Positions 39,146-40,368 of a DNA stretch of 40,368 nucleotides are shown in pieces. The notes under the pieces are model-generated. The model was not told the DNA's origin. It saw only the letters and a list, made by a program, of their open reading frames with translations, and did no database searches. Source of the DNA: Klenkia soli (GTDB lineage Bacteria > Actinomycetota > Actinomycetes > Mycobacteriales > Geodermatophilaceae). Position 1 is the first letter of the stretch; every line of letters starts with the position of its first letter. The position numbers and the translations under genes are program-made. The stretch lies in NCBI RefSeq assembly GCF_900103975.1, contig NZ_FNIR01000021.1, forward strand, positions 1-40,368. Reading direction: 5' to 3'.

Positions 39146-39775
39146 GTGCCCGTGGCCCATCAGCCCTCGATGTGGGACGTCGCCGAGCAGGCGTCCCTGA
39201 GCCCTCTGGGCGCCGGCGTCGTCCGGCACCCCCTGGCGCACGGCGCGTGGGTGGACCACCTGCCCGGCTGGGTGCAGGGGTCCGACGAGGTGCTCGACGT
39301 GCTGCTCGGCGACATCGGTTGGCGCGCCGACCGCCGCCAGATGTACGACCGCGAGGTCGAGGTCCCCCGGTTGCTGCGCTGGTACGCAGGGGGCGAGGCG
39401 TTGCCGCACCCCCTGCTCGGCCAGGCCCGCGCCGACCTCGACGCCCACTACCGGTCCGAGCTCGGCGAACCGTTCGTCTCGGCCGGCATGTGCCTGTACC
39501 GCGACGGCCGCGACTCGGTGGCCTGGCACGGCGACCGGATCGGCCGGGGTCGCACCGCCGACACGATGGTCGCCATCGTGTCCTTCGGGTCGCCGCGGGC
39601 GCTGATGCTGCGCCCCGTGGGCGGGGGCGCGTCGATCCGCTTCACGCTGGGGCACGGTGACCTCGTCGTCATGGGTGGCAGCTGCCAGCGCACGTGGGAG
39701 CACTGCATCCCGAAGACGACCAAGCCCGTCGGTCCCCGGGTGAGCGTGCAGTTCCGGCCCCGCGGCGTCGCCTGA
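39146..39775 (+). CDS. alkB: AlkB-like DNA/RNA dealkylase
   Basis: A 209-residue 2-oxoglutarate/Fe(II) dioxygenase that removes methyl groups from N1-methyladenine and N3-methylcytosine in damaged DNA. RQMYDREVEVPRLLRWY is an AlkB-family nucleotide-recognition segment. The iron ligands are WHGDRIG (His128, Asp130) and WEHCIPK. PRVSVQFRPRG ends with the two arginines that bind 2-oxoglutarate. TAGCCT ends 6 nt before GTG 39146, suggesting a leaderless transcript. Two LexA-like boxes upstream imply induction by DNA damage. Confidence 0.9.
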   Translation: MPVAHQPSMWDVAEQASLSPLGAGVVRHPLAHGAWVDHLPGWVQGSDEVLDVLLGDIGWRADRRQMYDREVEVPRLLRWYAGGEALPHPLLGQARADLDAHYRSELGEPFVSAGMCLYRDGRDSVAWHGDRIGRGRTADTMVAIVSFGSPRALMLRPVGGGASIRFTLGHGDLVVMGGSCQRTWEHCIPKTTKPVGPRVSVQFRPRGVA

Positions 39776-39812
39776 ACCGCGCATACGCCCTGCTCGACGG
39801 GCTGTGCCGGCC

Positions 39813-39845
39813 TCCGGCAGGGGGGTCTGGACCCTCCTGCCGGGA
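39813..39845. terminator. Hairpin after alkB, ahead of the rRNA promoter
   Basis: CCGGCAGG pairs with CCTGCCGG, extended inside by GGG/CCC. It lies 38 bp past the alkB stop and would isolate that gene from the rRNA operon. No T-tract. Confidence 0.65.
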
Positions 39846-39850
39846 CCCCC

Positions 39851-39880
39851 CTGCACGGGCCCCAGAACCCCGTGTATTGT
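39851..39880 (+). promoter_or_regulatory. Possible upstream rRNA promoter
   Basis: TATTGT at 39875-39880, preceded by GTG, is a fair -10 element. CTGCAC 18 nt upstream is a weak -35. It would give a leader of about 270 nt before 16S. Confidence 0.35.
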
Positions 39881-39945
39881 TCTCCATGCACCGCGAAACA
39901 CCGGCAAGGCCGAGAGGCCGAACCGCGAACACCAGCCCCCCGGGG

Positions 39946-39973
39946 TTGACGAGTTCGAATCGTGGAGTAACGT
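39946..39973 (+). promoter_or_regulatory. rRNA operon promoter
   Basis: TTGACG (39946-39951) and TAACGT (39968-39973), separated by 16 bp, form the best sigma-70/HrdB-type promoter in the region, about 187 nt before mature 16S. A strong promoter is expected here. Confidence 0.65.
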
Positions 39974-40160
39974 GCAGCAGCCGCCTCAGACCGAAGGCCG
40001 AAAGGCCAGAGTCTCCGCGCGTCCGCTCTTTGAGAACTCAACAGCGTGCCGAAAGTCAGTGCCATATGTTTGATCCCCTCCCTGCTTTGGTGGGGTGGGT
40101 GTTGGGTTGATTGATATCGAGAGTGCCAACTCTTGGTTCTCGGCCTTGGATCTGAATTCA
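39974..40160 (+). other. 16S rRNA leader with boxA-like antitermination sequence
   Basis: The leader holds GCTCTTTGAGAACTCAACAG near 40025-40044, closely resembling the conserved boxA region before actinobacterial 16S genes, where Nus factors bind. Further down, AT-richer sequence with GTTGGGTTGATTGATATC probably pairs with sequence past 16S for RNase III processing, which cannot be checked here. No protein gene is seen in 39776-40160. Confidence 0.65.
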
Positions 40161-40368
40161 TCTACGGAGAGTTTGATCCTGGCTCAGGACGAACGCTGGC
40201 GGCGTGCTTAACACATGCAAGTCGAACGATGAAGCCAGCTTGCTGGTGGATTAGTGGCGAACGGGTGAGTAACACGTGGGCAACCTGCCCTCAGCTCTGG
40301 GATAACTCCAAGAAATTGGTGCTAATACCGGATATTCTTCTTTCACCGCCTGGTGGTTGGAGGAAAGT
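40161..40368 (+). rRNA. rrs: 16S ribosomal RNA, 5' part (cut by window edge)
   Basis: AGAGTTTGATCCTGGCTCAG at 40168-40187 is the universal 16S 5' segment (E. coli position 8 onward), followed by GACGAACGCTGGCGGCGTGC, AACACATGCAAGTCGAACGA and GGCGAACGGGTGAGTAACAC. The mature 5' end is set at about 40161 by alignment with E. coli numbering. Only about the first 208 nt are present. The variable region (GATGAAGCCAGCTTGCTGGT) is of a high-GC Gram-positive type. Confidence 0.97.

Noticed and set aside
1-40368. CRISPR array, tRNA genes or prophage
   Set aside because: No regularly spaced repeats, no tRNA-like cloverleaf sequences, and no phage structural or integrase genes were seen in the window.

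Overview
The window is high-GC DNA from an Actinomycetota chromosome. The evidence is GC-rich codon use, many GTG starts, many probable leaderless genes with a TANNNT -10 box 6-7 nt before the start, mycofactocin-type short-chain dehydrogenases, a RecQ-phosphoribosyltransferase fusion, and the 5' end of a 16S rRNA gene of actinobacterial type. The 16S fragment is broadly like Geodermatophilales, but I cannot place the genus.

Layout. 1-708: right end of an IS481-type element beside a decayed benE (benzoate transporter) remnant. 739-5648: miscellaneous genes (DUF1295 membrane protein, RibD-C/DHFR-like reductase, lipoprotein, plant-like ATP-phosphofructokinase, SGNH hydrolase, a possible small acidic protein). 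5965-7689: secreted clan-A glycoside hydrolase with a C-terminal carbohydrate-binding module. 7744-11669: hyuAB, diverging from an AurF-like diiron oxygenase and a ferredoxin/ferredoxin-NADP reductase fusion (11860-14241). 14344-19026: serine hydrolase, SDR, MscS/CmpX-like membrane protein, DUF1707 protein, multi-spanning membrane protein. 19197-25135: tightly overlapping operon for an NCS2 uracil-type permease, a three-subunit molybdenum hydroxylase (CoxM/S/L-like) and a membrane-anchored CoxG. 25327-28187: divergent FdrA-like and DUF1116 (YlbE/AllG-like) pair. 28271-33716: two mycofactocin-type SDRs diverging from a TetR gene, a PH-like/SDR fusion, an isopenicillin-N-synthase-like dioxygenase, Ohr and a Dabb protein. 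33768-35837: ring-opening amidohydrolase (barbiturase/cyanuric acid hydrolase family) and carbamate kinase. 35882-39775: PHP phosphatase, RecQ-PRTase, AlkB. 39776-40368: rRNA promoter/leader and the start of 16S.

How the genes may work together. An imperfectly palindromic 19-bp motif (about TTAsCGnTGArrTACTTCC) lies upstream of hyuA, the permease operon, fdrA and carbamate kinase, and at no other place I noticed. This links four transcription units across 24 kb. My reading is an oxidative pyrimidine pathway: NCS2 uptake; molybdenum hydroxylase converting uracil/thymine to barbiturate; barbiturase converting that to ureidomalonate; then, by analogy with the FdrA/YlbE/YlbF oxamate transcarbamylase that splits oxalurate, FdrA plus DUF1116 carrying out phosphorolysis to malonamate and carbamoyl phosphate; and carbamate kinase making ATP. 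Oxalurate and ureidomalonate differ by one CH2. The shared motif and the families are seen in the sequence; the substrates and the phosphorolytic step are inference.
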